Below, piece by piece: positions 45,371 through 54,430 of a stretch of 64,000 nucleotides of DNA (the first letter of the stretch is position 1; every line of letters starts with the position of its first letter). Under the pieces are notes generated by a model. That model searched no databases. It saw only the letters and a list, made by a program, of their open reading frames with translations, and had not been told where the DNA came from. The DNA is from Synechococcus sp. M16.1 (GTDB taxonomy: Bacteria; Cyanobacteriota; Cyanobacteriia; PCC-6307; Cyanobiaceae): NCBI RefSeq assembly GCF_014279895.1, contig NZ_CP047954.1, positions 992,001 through 1,056,000 on the forward strand, given 5' to 3'. A program made the position numbers and the translations under genes.

Positions 45371-46126
45371 CTATTTGGCCTGGCTGAGTGTCTGCTCCTC
45401 CAGCAGCATGTTGAACTGCAGTAGCTGTTCATCACTGAGTTGTTGACGACTGGTCGCCCCCAGTTGTTGTTGGAGAAAGGTCCTGGCTTGATCGGAGCTC
45501 CAACCAAGCTGCTTCAACATTGCATCTCCTTGTTGAAGCAGATCACCACGACGGATGGGTGCTGGTGCGGTGGACGCGTCGTCGTTGGCTTGGATCAACT
45601 TCAACTGACGCAGATAGGCCACCAGATCGGCATAGCGCGTGAGCTTGTGGCGGCTGCCGAGCGCGAAGGCCCGGGTCAAATACTCCTGCTCCTGCTCTCG
45701 AGACCAACCAATGCGTCTGATTTCCATATCGATGGCGGTCAGCTCATCACTCCAGTCGTCAGGATCCGTTGGTGTTTCAGAGGGGGCATTGTCAGCAGGG
45801 GTGGCTGGGACCTGATCGGTGGCAGGGGTGGGTGGAGCAGACGAGGGCTGGGGCTGCTCAAGTTTTCTCGGCCGCTCCACGGGCACCTGCTTCGGATTTG
45901 GCTCATCCACCCGGGGGGCTTCAGGGCGAGCTGAATTCAGGGGCTGTTGTGGCCCCTCAGTGGACCCCAGCCTGGAGTTCAGGCGTCGCAATGCTCTCTC
46001 CTCAGCCTCTTCAGCAGTGGCGGCTTCACCCAGGGCGCTGCCCTGCAGAGAACCGTCGAGCCAGGCCTCGACCCGCACGATGCATCTCAGGGTGTCGACG
46101 TGACACAGCTCGGCCCGGATCTGCAT
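45371..46126 (-). CDS. Protein with duplicated GWS..Q...YL C-terminal modules, 251 aa
   Basis: Residues 1-52 form a small alpha/beta domain (IVRVEAWLDGSLQGSALGEA) resembling segments of Rad52-type annealing proteins. Residues 55-125 are Pro-rich and likely disordered. Two similar modules follow at 133-177 and 201-244: each has GWS-x2-Q-x3-(Y/F)L, then SR, then L. A DNA-repair accessory role is a guess from that resemblance; I do not recognise a named family. Confidence 0.6.
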   Translation of the reverse strand: MQIRAELCHVDTLRCIVRVEAWLDGSLQGSALGEAATAEEAEERALRRLNSRLGSTEGPQQPLNSARPEAPRVDEPNPKQVPVERPRKLEQPQPSSAPPTPATDQVPATPADNAPSETPTDPDDWSDELTAIDMEIRRIGWSREQEQEYLTRAFALGSRHKLTRYADLVAYLRQLKLIQANDDASTAPAPIRRGDLLQQGDAMLKQLGWSSDQARTFLQQQLGATSRQQLSDEQLLQFNMLLEEQTLSQAK

Positions 46127-46164
46127 CGCAATGGAACAGCGCTTGCACTTTCTAGGCTGCCGCG

Positions 46165-46902
46165 ATGGACATCACTTCGCTTCCCTCACTGTCGGATTTC
46201 TTCGAAGGTGCCGATCAATGGGGTGAGGTTTTGGCCCTGCTGCCTGTTCTGGTACTGCTGGAGCTGATCCTGTCGGCTGACAATGCCGTGGCCCTCGCGG
46301 CCATCGCCCGCAGCAGCCGCCAACCGGAGCGGGAAGGCCTTGCCCTCAACCTGGGCATTGGCATTGCACTGGTCTTGCGGATCGCCTTGATCGTTGTGGC
46401 CCAGTGGGTGTTGCAAAACGCCTGGGTGCAACTCCTCGCTGCGGCCTATCTGGTTTGGCTCGTGGTTGATCACTTCAACAACCGATCAGGCGATGATGCC
46501 GAGTCCAGCGAAGGACATGAATCAAACGGTCTGTCTCGCCCGTTTCTGAACACGGTTTTGCTGCTGGCTTTCACAGATCTGGCCTTCTCCATCGATAGCG
46601 TCGCCGCAGCCGTGGCCATCAGTGATCAGATTGTGTTGATCAGCACAGGTGCCTTCATCGGCATCGTGGCACTGCGTTTTACATCCGCCCTGTTCATCCG
46701 CTGGCTTGATCTGTATCCACGGCTTGAAACGGCTGGGTTTCTCGCCGTTGCTTTCGTGGCGCTGCGCTTGATTGTTCATGTTGTCGTGCCCAGCCTCAAT
46801 CAACCCGATTGGCTCACCTTGGTGGTGGTGCTGTTGCTGTTTGCCTGGGGAATGTCGATCCGCAGCAAGGAACTCGATCAGGACGAAGGCCATGCTTGTT
46901 GA
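46165..46902 (+). CDS. TerC-family membrane protein
   Basis: A 245-residue protein with about seven membrane helices and the family acidic motifs LELILSADNAVALAAIA and FTDLAFSIDSVAAAVAIS, where the Asp residues probably bind metal. TerC relatives export Mn or protect metalloproteins; plant TerC is needed for thylakoid biogenesis. The next gene starts within its last codons. Confidence 0.9.
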   Translation: MDITSLPSLSDFFEGADQWGEVLALLPVLVLLELILSADNAVALAAIARSSRQPEREGLALNLGIGIALVLRIALIVVAQWVLQNAWVQLLAAAYLVWLVVDHFNNRSGDDAESSEGHESNGLSRPFLNTVLLLAFTDLAFSIDSVAAAVAISDQIVLISTGAFIGIVALRFTSALFIRWLDLYPRLETAGFLAVAFVALRLIVHVVVPSLNQPDWLTLVVVLLLFAWGMSIRSKELDQDEGHAC

Positions 46903-47230
46903 ACTTCGCCATATCAGTGGAGACCGTTTGCTCCATCGCGTTGATCTTGAGGATCCGCCACAACCGGGGCGATGGCTTGTTGTGGAACAGCAATCCTTCC
47001 TTGTGATGCAACGTCGTCACCGTTACGCCCTTCGCAACGGTCGCTATGTGATGGCCTCAGTGGCCTTGTTGGTGAAACCCCAGACGCGTCCCGCCGATGC
47101 AACACCCTGGAGAAATGGCTGGGTGATCGGTGATCCCAATTGTCGTTTCAATGCCCGTAGTCCTTTGCTCCGCTGTGCTGTGTGGCCGGAAGGCCCCTGC
47201 GAGAACTGCAGCCACCGTGAACTTCGCTGA
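46892..47230 (+). CDS. DUF6464-type protein, 112 aa
   Basis: Identified by the C-terminal Cys pattern PLLRCAVWPEGPCENCSHRE (three Cys, possible metal site) and N-terminal beta strands. Function unknown. The ATG at 46892 overlaps the TerC stop by 11 bases, so the two are coupled. Confidence 0.75.
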   Translation: MLVELRHISGDRLLHRVDLEDPPQPGRWLVVEQQSFLVMQRRHRYALRNGRYVMASVALLVKPQTRPADATPWRNGWVIGDPNCRFNARSPLLRCAVWPEGPCENCSHRELR

Positions 47231-47233
47231 TTG

Positions 47234-47884
47234 ATGAAACCGGACTGGCTCACTGGGCGACTCTGTGCTGGCCATGGCGTCGCCTCCGGAACAAGCAACG
47301 ATTCACCGTATCCGGATGGCACAATTCGAATGCAATTCCCCGTGTTCCAGTCCTTAGGGCTGGACCTTTCGGGCTGTTACTTCGGCACGCTAAATCTCGA
47401 CTTTGCCCCCCTCGAGGTTTCACTTTCAAATCCAGATCACCTGTTTGAAAAGGTGCGATGGACCGACCTCCACCCCCCCGAAACGTTCTCGTTCTGGAGT
47501 GTTCAGATCAAGTCGCCCCAAAGTGAGGTTGTGAACGGCTGGATTTATTACCCCCACCCCGAAACCAAGTTGCGTCATTGGCAACCGCCGACAACGTTGG
47601 AATTGCTTGCACCTCGATTATGCGGAGTGGAAACAGGCGGCACCATTCATCTCTGTGATCAAGGCCAACGGATCAAACTCATCGATACGGTTCGCTTGCG
47701 CGCAAGGTTGCTGGAATTTCTCAAATTCAGAGTTCTGGCTTCGCAGCAAACATTTTTTGAAGCCGACACCCTGTTGAAGCGCCAACAATGGCTTTCGACG
47801 ATGTTCCCGGAAGCTCTTCAGCTTTCCGAGCAGGATCTCGATCGGGTTTGGTCACAAGCGCGGATGTTGTACACGGAATCCTGA
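47234..47884 (+). CDS. Hypothetical protein, 216 aa
   Basis: Unrecognised soluble protein. It contains GLDLSGCYFGTLNLDFAPL, then FWSVQIKSPQSEVVNGWIYY and YPHPETKLRHWQPP, and a helical C-terminus. The central beta-rich part recalls small-molecule-binding beta barrels, but this is only shape. ATG 47234 is used; a TTG at 47231 precedes it. Its stop is 1 base from the convergent fmt. Confidence 0.7.
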   Translation: MKPDWLTGRLCAGHGVASGTSNDSPYPDGTIRMQFPVFQSLGLDLSGCYFGTLNLDFAPLEVSLSNPDHLFEKVRWTDLHPPETFSFWSVQIKSPQSEVVNGWIYYPHPETKLRHWQPPTTLELLAPRLCGVETGGTIHLCDQGQRIKLIDTVRLRARLLEFLKFRVLASQQTFFEADTLLKRQQWLSTMFPEALQLSEQDLDRVWSQARMLYTES

Positions 47885-47885
47885 A

Positions 47886-48902
47886 TCAACCTTCGCCCAA
47901 TCGATCTCCGGGAGTGGCGTTGAGTTGCTGCAACAGAACGGGGGCTGTGCTGCGTGCTTTCCCTTCCAGCTGTGCCTCCCGGATCAGAAGGGGGCAGCCT
48001 GAACTGCTCACCACAAGCCCCAGATCTTCAATCACTGCAAGGATCGTCCCTGGGGGATGCCCGCCGGTGGGCCATTGGCCCACGAGGTTGCGTCCCTCAG
48101 GACTGAGTTGATCCTGCAGGCGCTCGATCAACGGCTCCGTGCGCAACACCTTCAGGCGTTTGCTCTGCCACTGGGTGAACGCTCCGGGATGAAGCCCCAT
48201 CACCTTGCGATGAATGCTGAGAGCAGGGGCAGACCAATCCAATTGGAAATCCTGCTTCTCCAGCATGCGGGCATAGGTCGACCCCTCGGCCTGAACCCGC
48301 ACGTTGAGCCTTGCCAATCTCTCGACTTCTGGACCCGGTCCCGCCGCTTCAATCAGTGGCATCGCCTGAACCATCAGCTCTGCAGTGAGAGCACTGAGCC
48401 GTTCGGCCAAGGCGACGGAAGGTTCCAGCAGCTGGATCGGGGTGCGTTGCTCGAGCAGAACCGGACCAGTATCGAGCCCTTCTTCCATGGCCATGATCCC
48501 AACACCCGTTTCCTGATCCCCTTCGAGCAGGGACCACTGGATGGGACCAGCACCGCGCCAACGCGGTAGTAGTGATCCGTGGCCGTTCCAGCAGCCCAGG
48601 GGAGGCTGCTCCAACACATCCTTGGGAAGGATCTGTCCGAAGGCCACGACCACAGAGGCATCAGCACCGAGTGCAGCGATCTTGGCTTTGCAATCGTCAT
48701 CCCGTCGGATCCGTTCAGGTGTGAACACAGGAAGACCGAGTTCTTCCGCCCTCGCCTTCACCGGTGATGGAACAAGCTGTTTGCCTCGACCCCGCCGACG
48801 ATCCGGCTGCGTGACGACCCCAACGATGGTGTGGCCCGCATCATGCAGTGCATTAAGGGTTGGCACCGCATAGACCGGTGTCCCCCAGAACAGAATCTTC
48901 AA
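47886..48902 (-). CDS. fmt: Methionyl-tRNA formyltransferase
   Basis: Formylates initiator Met-tRNA for translation start. The 338-residue protein begins with TTG as MKILFWGTPVYAVPTL; this codon is 2 bases past the pmbA stop, and any earlier start would overlap pmbA. Motifs: NGHGSLLPRWRGAGPIQ (usual consensus NVHASLLPRWRG; catalytic Asn and His kept) and GVGIMAMEEGLDTG with the catalytic Asp. Confidence 0.95.
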   Translation of the reverse strand: MKILFWGTPVYAVPTLNALHDAGHTIVGVVTQPDRRRGRGKQLVPSPVKARAEELGLPVFTPERIRRDDDCKAKIAALGADASVVVAFGQILPKDVLEQPPLGCWNGHGSLLPRWRGAGPIQWSLLEGDQETGVGIMAMEEGLDTGPVLLEQRTPIQLLEPSVALAERLSALTAELMVQAMPLIEAAGPGPEVERLARLNVRVQAEGSTYARMLEKQDFQLDWSAPALSIHRKVMGLHPGAFTQWQSKRLKVLRTEPLIERLQDQLSPEGRNLVGQWPTGGHPPGTILAVIEDLGLVVSSSGCPLLIREAQLEGKARSTAPVLLQQLNATPGDRLGEG

Positions 48903-48904
48903 CG

Positions 48905-50278
48905 TCAGGCTTCGCCGGTGATGGAGAGTCCATCCACCCAAACATGAGGGGAAACGCCTCGGTGGGTGATTTCAGAATCAGCTTCCAGATGAGCAATGCC
49001 GTTGAGAACAGAGCGGATGTCACCGGCAACCGTTGCTGCTTCAACGGAGACCCGTTCGCCGTTGTTCACCAACCATCCATCGAAGGGCAAGGAGAAGGAT
49101 CCCTGGGTGGCTTTCACACCGGCGTGAAGCGCTGACAGATCCTCAATCAGCACGAAGGGGCCTGACTCGGTGCGGTGGTTGAGGCTGTTACCGCTGCTCA
49201 CCTGCGGGTTGGAACCAACCACGAACCAGTCTGGACCCACCGAAACCTTGGCTCCAAGTCCAGCGTGGCCGGTGGGTTGAACACCGAAGGCTCGAGCCGT
49301 GGCTTCCGAGTGAAGGAAATTCCGCAGGGTTCCGCCCTCAATCAAGGAGAGACGTCGGGTTGGTGTTCCCTCGCCATCGAAGGCTGCCGCACTGATGTGT
49401 CCGGGGTGGAGGCCGTCATCGTGGAGGTTGAAGAAGGGAACCGCCACATCGGATCCAATCGAATCACGCTGGCTCAAGCTCACCCCATCGAGCACCGAAC
49501 GCGCATTGAACATGCTGCTGAAGGCACCAAGCAGTGAGAGAAAGGCCTCGGGGGTGAAGCAAACCCGGTAGCTCCCGGTTTCGATCGGTCGATAATCCAG
49601 ATGGCTGACGGTGCGATCAACAGCCTCGCTGATGCAGCCTTGAACATCCAGTTCGCTGCTGCCAAGACCCAAACGAACAGCTCCTCCACTGCGGGGCTTA
49701 CGACCTGTTTCTTCCGCCCTCGCGTAGAGATACAGGCTGGCTTGGGTGCGCTCCATTTGGCGCAGTGCTCCCTCACTGTTGAGATAGAGGCTCTGGGACA
49801 GGGATTCCGCCAGTCCGTTGTAGGGGACGGTCTGGATCGCAGGGTGACGACCCAACAGATCGGCTTCCGCATCCCGAAGGGTGTCCAGCAGGGGGAGGAT
49901 TCCTTGGCGTGGTTGAAGCGGGCGATCGAGCTCGGGGAGTGGAGCTGTGGCCAGGGGGGAGAACTCAGGGATGTCCTCGGGATTGCCAAAACGGCTGGCC
50001 GTATGGGCTCCAACCAGGGCTTGTTCCAAGCCGCTATCGGAGAGGTCGGTGGTGCTGGTGATGCCTACCAGGCCATCGCTGTTCCAAACCCGGACGGTGA
50101 TGGAGCTCCGCTGCGAAGCCTTGAGTTGTTTGGCTTCACCACGATCCACCTGAACGGAGCAATCGTCACTGCAGGCGGCACCAAGATCCCAACGACGAAT
50201 GCCTTCACGCGAGGCGAGGGTCTGAAGGCGATCCCTGAGATCCGATGCGTTGAGGCTGTTGTTGCTGCTCATCATCAA
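48905..50278 (-). CDS. pmbA: PmbA/TldE-family protein
   Basis: The 457-residue protein is the non-catalytic partner of TldD: similar fold (FDGEGTPTRRLSLIEGGTLR, NPQVSSGNSLNHRTESGPFV) but no HExxxH metal site. The TldD/PmbA complex cleaves unfolded or modified peptides. Its ATG overlaps the tldD stop by 4 bases. Confidence 0.92.
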   Translation of the reverse strand: MMMSSNNSLNASDLRDRLQTLASREGIRRWDLGAACSDDCSVQVDRGEAKQLKASQRSSITVRVWNSDGLVGITSTTDLSDSGLEQALVGAHTASRFGNPEDIPEFSPLATAPLPELDRPLQPRQGILPLLDTLRDAEADLLGRHPAIQTVPYNGLAESLSQSLYLNSEGALRQMERTQASLYLYARAEETGRKPRSGGAVRLGLGSSELDVQGCISEAVDRTVSHLDYRPIETGSYRVCFTPEAFLSLLGAFSSMFNARSVLDGVSLSQRDSIGSDVAVPFFNLHDDGLHPGHISAAAFDGEGTPTRRLSLIEGGTLRNFLHSEATARAFGVQPTGHAGLGAKVSVGPDWFVVGSNPQVSSGNSLNHRTESGPFVLIEDLSALHAGVKATQGSFSLPFDGWLVNNGERVSVEAATVAGDIRSVLNGIAHLEADSEITHRGVSPHVWVDGLSITGEA

Positions 50279-51684
50279 CGGCCCCCCACCGTGATCGAAT
50301 CAACTTTGATGTGGGGTTGGCCCACTGTGACGAAAACACTTCCACTCACGGATCCGCAGAACCCGGCAGCCAGTTCCAGATCGTTGGCGCACATCGAAAT
50401 GCGTGGCATCACCTCCTTGGCATCACCGATCAACGTCGCCCCTTTCACCGGTTTGGTGAGTTTGCCGTTCTCAATCAGATACCCCTCTTCTACGGAGAAA
50501 TTGAACTGACCTGTCGGGCCGACGCTTCCCCCACCCATGGCCTTGCAGTACAGGCCTTGATCGACGGATTCAATCAACTGTTCAGGGGTATGCGGACCGG
50601 CGTCGATGAAGGTGTTTCGCATCCGGCTCGCAGCTGCAAAGGCATGGCTCTGACGCCGGCCGCTTCCGGTGCGTTTGTGGCCCGTGCGCAGTTCACCGGC
50701 CCGGTCACTGATGAAGCGTTGGAGCACCCCGTCTTTGATCAGCACGGTGCGCTCAGGTTCCATCCCTTCGTCATCCATCGAGATGGAACCGAAGGATCCA
50801 CCACTCAGCCCTTCATCGATGGCGGTGACTGCAGGGTGAGCGATCAGTTCACCAACCCGATCCGCGAAGGGCGTGGTGCCTCGTTCAATCTGGGTTGTTT
50901 CGAGCAGGTGACCACAGGCCTCGTGGAAAATCACGCCACCAAACCGGTTGGCGAGAACAGCCGGCATCTGTCCGGCATCCACGTAGTCGGCCCGCAACAT
51001 CGTTCCAGCGCTGTTGCACACTTCAGCTGCACTGGCTTCGGCATCCCAGTCGCGAAGATCGTCCGGACGATCGGAACTGCCATAGCGGCGGCCAATGCTG
51101 GATCGGTGATCGCCGTCGGCGGCAAGAACGGAGAGACCGGTCGACTGATGCAGGCGGATGTCGCGGGCAAAAGTGCCATCGGATGCAGCCACCAGCACTT
51201 CCTGCCAGTCGCGGGCGTAACTGCCACGGCGCACCTGCAAGTGCTGACCAAGACGATTGAGATGGTCTGTGCCTTTGAGCAGGCACTGGCTGGCCTGATC
51301 CAGGGAGGGGCAGCGTTCCAACCAGTCGGCTTTGTTCAAGCCGTGGTCGGTCAGCTTCTTCAACCCTTCAAAAGCTGAAGGGGACGTGAGATGTTGCGCC
51401 TCGAGACCGAGCATGGCGAGGGCCTGATCGAGGGCGCGCTGGAGGCCGGCTTCGCTGAGATCGTTGGTGCTGACGAAGCCATCACGGCCATCACGGAACA
51501 CCCTCAGGCCAGCTCCACGGGCGAACGACGGATTCACACTGGTGATCCGATCTTGTTCGGCAAGCAAACCGATGTGGTCGGTGCGCTCAAGAAACACCTC
51601 CACCAGGTCGGCTCCTGCGGAGCTGCCACGGTGCAGCAAGGACTCCAAGAGTCCTTGCCACTGATTCGAAAAGGCGTTGGTCAA
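50275..51684 (-). CDS. tldD: TldD metalloprotease
   Basis: The 469-residue zinc protease has the HExxxH metal motif in GVIFHEACGHLLE, and the C-terminal region (AAGFCGSVSGSVFVTVGQPH) typical of the family. With PmbA it forms a heterodimer. Its start is 32 bases past the acsF stop, so acsF, tldD, pmbA and fmt may form one reverse-strand operon. Confidence 0.94.
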   Translation of the reverse strand: MTNAFSNQWQGLLESLLHRGSSAGADLVEVFLERTDHIGLLAEQDRITSVNPSFARGAGLRVFRDGRDGFVSTNDLSEAGLQRALDQALAMLGLEAQHLTSPSAFEGLKKLTDHGLNKADWLERCPSLDQASQCLLKGTDHLNRLGQHLQVRRGSYARDWQEVLVAASDGTFARDIRLHQSTGLSVLAADGDHRSSIGRRYGSSDRPDDLRDWDAEASAAEVCNSAGTMLRADYVDAGQMPAVLANRFGGVIFHEACGHLLETTQIERGTTPFADRVGELIAHPAVTAIDEGLSGGSFGSISMDDEGMEPERTVLIKDGVLQRFISDRAGELRTGHKRTGSGRRQSHAFAAASRMRNTFIDAGPHTPEQLIESVDQGLYCKAMGGGSVGPTGQFNFSVEEGYLIENGKLTKPVKGATLIGDAKEVMPRISMCANDLELAAGFCGSVSGSVFVTVGQPHIKVDSITVGGR

Positions 51685-51716
51685 GAAATCTCCTCGATTG
51701 GGCCGGGGGAGTCCCC

Positions 51717-52787
51717 TCAGCGCACAGCTGGCTGGAAACGATCGCTGTCGATCGCTGGCATCAGGAACAACTTGGCCATCTCGGCACCGTTTCCGATCCA
51801 GAAGGGCAGCTTGCGAAGCACTTTCAGAGGAGCGATGGAATCGCTTGCATCAGCCTTTTCCAATGCGGCGTTGTTGGCCACCAGCCGTTCGAGGCGTGTC
51901 CAGAACTTGTCGTTGTTCACATCAAGAACAACGGGGAAAACGCGCGCAGACGTTTCGTTGGTCTTCTCGATCACCATCTTGTCGTAGGTGCGAGCATCCA
52001 ATCCGAGAGCCTCGTAGAACTCTTTGCGGGCCACGTCGCGCACATACATGGTGGCGAACACCGCCAACAGGAAGAAGCGGCACCAGAGTTTGGCGATGGG
52101 CCCACGAACCGTGTCCGGTTGGGCCTTCATCAGGGCATCAAAGAAATCACCATGTCGGTTTTCGTCCTGACACCAGTTCTCAAAGAAGTTGAAGATCGGG
52201 AAGATCTTGCTGTCGGGGTTCTTTTCGAGGTGGCGGTAAATGGCGATGTAACGCCAGTAGCCGATCTTTTCAGACAGGTAGGTGGCGTAGAAGATGAATT
52301 TCGGCTTGAAGAACGTGTAGTCCTTGTTCGCGGTCAGGAAGCCGAGATCCAGCTGCATGCCGAAATCACTCATCGACTTGTTGAGGAAGCCGGCGTGGCG
52401 AGCTTCATCCCGAGCCATGTGAGCAAAGCACTCGGCCAGAAGAGGGTTCTTCGCCTTAATGCGGCGGCTCAGTTCCTTGTAGAGCAGGAATCCTGAAAAT
52501 TCCGATGTGCAGCTCTGCTCAAGGAATTCGATAAACACCTTGCGGGTTTCAGGATCCAGCTTGTCCGCAGCACCCTCGAACTCCTCGTTACGAACGAAGT
52601 GGTGGCGGTTGTAATCCTTCCTGAACTCTTCACAGATGGCTTCAAGTTCAGCCTCATTGGGCTGAAGGTCCATTGCCGCCATCGCTTCGAAATCGGTGGT
52701 GTAGAAGCGAGGGGTCAGGATTGTGTCCTTGACAGGATCCTTGATGGCTACAGCGCTGCCTTCGGCCACGGCGGTGGGAGGGACCAT
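51717..52787 (-). CDS. acsF: Mg-protoporphyrin IX monomethyl ester oxidative cyclase
   Basis: Diiron enzyme closing ring E of chlorophyll with O2. The 356-residue protein has the diiron-ligand segments [11 protein letters not shown] and [10 protein letters not shown] (EExxH/DENRH type), with [11 protein letters not shown] upstream. The ATG at 52787 ([10 protein letters not shown]) is chosen; the open frame upstream is non-conserved. The aerobic form fits an oxygenic phototroph. Confidence 0.96.
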   Translation of the reverse strand: MVPPTAVAEGSAVAIKDPVKDTILTPRFYTTDFEAMAAMDLQPNEAELEAICEEFRKDYNRHHFVRNEEFEGAADKLDPETRKVFIEFLEQSCTSEFSGFLLYKELSRRIKAKNPLLAECFAHMARDEARHAGFLNKSMSDFGMQLDLGFLTANKDYTFFKPKFIFYATYLSEKIGYWRYIAIYRHLEKNPDSKIFPIFNFFENWCQDENRHGDFFDALMKAQPDTVRGPIAKLWCRFFLLAVFATMYVRDVARKEFYEALGLDARTYDKMVIEKTNETSARVFPVVLDVNNDKFWTRLERLVANNAALEKADASDSIAPLKVLRKLPFWIGNGAEMAKLFLMPAIDSDRFQPAVR

Positions 52788-52853
52788 CAGTTGCGGTTCA
52801 CGATCCTGCCAATGTAGGCGTGTCAGCCCAACCCCCGAGGCCAATGCGGGCGG

Positions 52854-53291
52854 TTAGTTACCTCCCAGCCACTTTTGGCCGTTGAGCCGTTGCAAGAGAC
52901 GGGAAACGAGAAGGGCCAAAGACATCCGCTTCTCATCGATCAGAAAGCTCTCCAGCAGCGTTGGCTCGCTGCCGGCATCAGCCAGGGCAATCACTTTGGC
53001 GCTGTTGATGTCGGCCTTGGAGAAGCAGACCCAGAAGCGGCGCCCCCCTGGAAGCTCACCAACCACCATTGGACATTCACCACCGACGACGGGACGCTGC
53101 CCATCCACTCGCTCGAGCCGATCAGCGGTGATGTCATGTTCGGCCAACTGTTTGGCGACGGCCGGCAAAAACAGTGTGTCGATGAATTCAGGGAAGGGCT
53201 TGTCCTCCGGCTTGGGCGGCTTCGCTTTCGGCGCCGCTTTGGCAGGGGCCTCTTGACCTGAAGACTGCTTCTCGACTGGGGTTTCGCTCAC
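52854..53291 (-). CDS. DUF2996 family protein
   Basis: A 145-residue protein: N-terminal Ala/Lys/Pro-rich stretch (AKAAPKAKPPKPEDKPFPEF), then the conserved domain (FLPAVAKQLAEHDITADRLE; GGRRFWVCFSKADINSAK; LLVSRLLQRLNGQKWLGGN). Found in cyanobacteria and plastids; role unknown. It lies 66 bases upstream of acsF on the same strand. Confidence 0.85.
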   Translation of the reverse strand: MSETPVEKQSSGQEAPAKAAPKAKPPKPEDKPFPEFIDTLFLPAVAKQLAEHDITADRLERVDGQRPVVGGECPMVVGELPGGRRFWVCFSKADINSAKVIALADAGSEPTLLESFLIDEKRMSLALLVSRLLQRLNGQKWLGGN

Positions 53292-53336
53292 CGATCCAGC
53301 ATTGCTGGCGCAACTGTAAGCAGCTTGGTGCGTTGC

Positions 53337-53822
53337 TTACCAGTTCGCCTCCGGATCATCTCCCCAATCACTTAACTCCTGAGAAGGAGAGCCCACGGCT
53401 GAAGTGCCTGATGAAGTGTCCGACTGCGGGGGGACTGACGAACGGCGTTGAATCACGCGGTAGGCCACAGACACCGTTGGAGCCGGTTCTCTCACATCTC
53501 TTTCGGGGCCTGGGTTTGTGCTGGATCTGGGTGTCGGTTCGTAGTTGGTGTAGCCCCTCTCCTCAAACTCCGGTTGAACAGGGGAACGCCTCTGGCGACT
53601 CAGAGGACGCTCCACTGGGGAGAGCAAAACCGCTGCGACAGCGGCTGCGGCCGCACCACCAACGCCAGCCAGCGCTGTCCACGCCCCAACGGGGAGCGGA
53701 GGTGTTGTCCAAACCAGCAGACGGATCCGGGTCTTGTCTCCGACATTGGTGGCCGAAAGAACCAGCAACACCAGCAGTGGCGCCAGGCAGGGAATCAGCA
53801 GCAACCGCTGAAACATGCTCAT
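53337..53822 (-). CDS. Two-helix membrane protein, 161 aa
   Basis: Unrecognised. Two hydrophobic segments (LLLIPCLAPLLVLLVLSATN and AWTALAGVGGAAAAAVAAVL) with a short cytoplasmic linker, LapA-like in layout, then a long Pro/Ser-rich tail. Its ATG overlaps the ubiX stop by 4 bases. Confidence 0.65.
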   Translation of the reverse strand: MSMFQRLLLIPCLAPLLVLLVLSATNVGDKTRIRLLVWTTPPLPVGAWTALAGVGGAAAAAVAAVLLSPVERPLSRQRRSPVQPEFEERGYTNYEPTPRSSTNPGPERDVREPAPTVSVAYRVIQRRSSVPPQSDTSSGTSAVGSPSQELSDWGDDPEANW

Positions 53823-54430
53823 TCCAGGGGGCCCTGCCAGCGCTTCAGGGGTGCAAGGTCCTCCTCCAGGCCGTCGAACAGGCGCACCACCAGGAAGTCC
53901 ACCATCTCCTCCAAGGAATCGGGCCGGGTATACCAGGCCGGAATGGGAGCGGCAATGGTGGCTCCAGCTTCAGCGAGGCCGGTGAGGTTGCGGAGGTGAA
54001 TCAGGTTGAAAGGCATCTCCCGGGGAGCAATCACCAGGGGCCGACGCTCCTTGAGATGCACATCCGCACAACGTTCGATCAGATCTGCGGCGATACCGGC
54101 ATGGATCCGCCCGACGGTTCCCATGCTGCAGGGAACGATGACCATCGCCCGGGTTCTGTAGCTGCCACTGGCAATGCAGGCAGCCTGATCATTCCAGCGA
54201 TGACAGGTGAGCTCGCCATCCTCCACCGACAGCCTCTCTCGCCAGAACGCACGTTGTTTCAGGGGATCAACAGGAATCGTCAGGCCCTGTTCCGCACGAA
54301 ACACCTCATGGGCACCATGGCTGAGCACAAGATGCACCGAGCGCCCGCGCTGCAGCAGCAGCTGTAGGGCACGCTCGGCCAGGGGTTGAGCGGATGCACC
54401 GGTGACTGCCAGAACGTAGGGATGCATCAC
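53819..54430 (-). CDS. ubiX: Flavin prenyltransferase
   Basis: Makes prenylated FMN, the cofactor of UbiD decarboxylases. The 203-residue protein has LAVTGASAQPLAERALQLLL, VIVPCSMGTVGRIHAGIAADLIERCADVHLKERRPLVIAPRE-type motifs (start VIVPCSMGTVGRIHAG) and NLIHLRNLTGLAEAGATI. Its start is adjacent to the ribonuclease-like gene stop. Confidence 0.92.
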   Translation of the reverse strand: MMHPYVLAVTGASAQPLAERALQLLLQRGRSVHLVLSHGAHEVFRAEQGLTIPVDPLKQRAFWRERLSVEDGELTCHRWNDQAACIASGSYRTRAMVIVPCSMGTVGRIHAGIAADLIERCADVHLKERRPLVIAPREMPFNLIHLRNLTGLAEAGATIAAPIPAWYTRPDSLEEMVDFLVVRLFDGLEEDLAPLKRWQGPLE

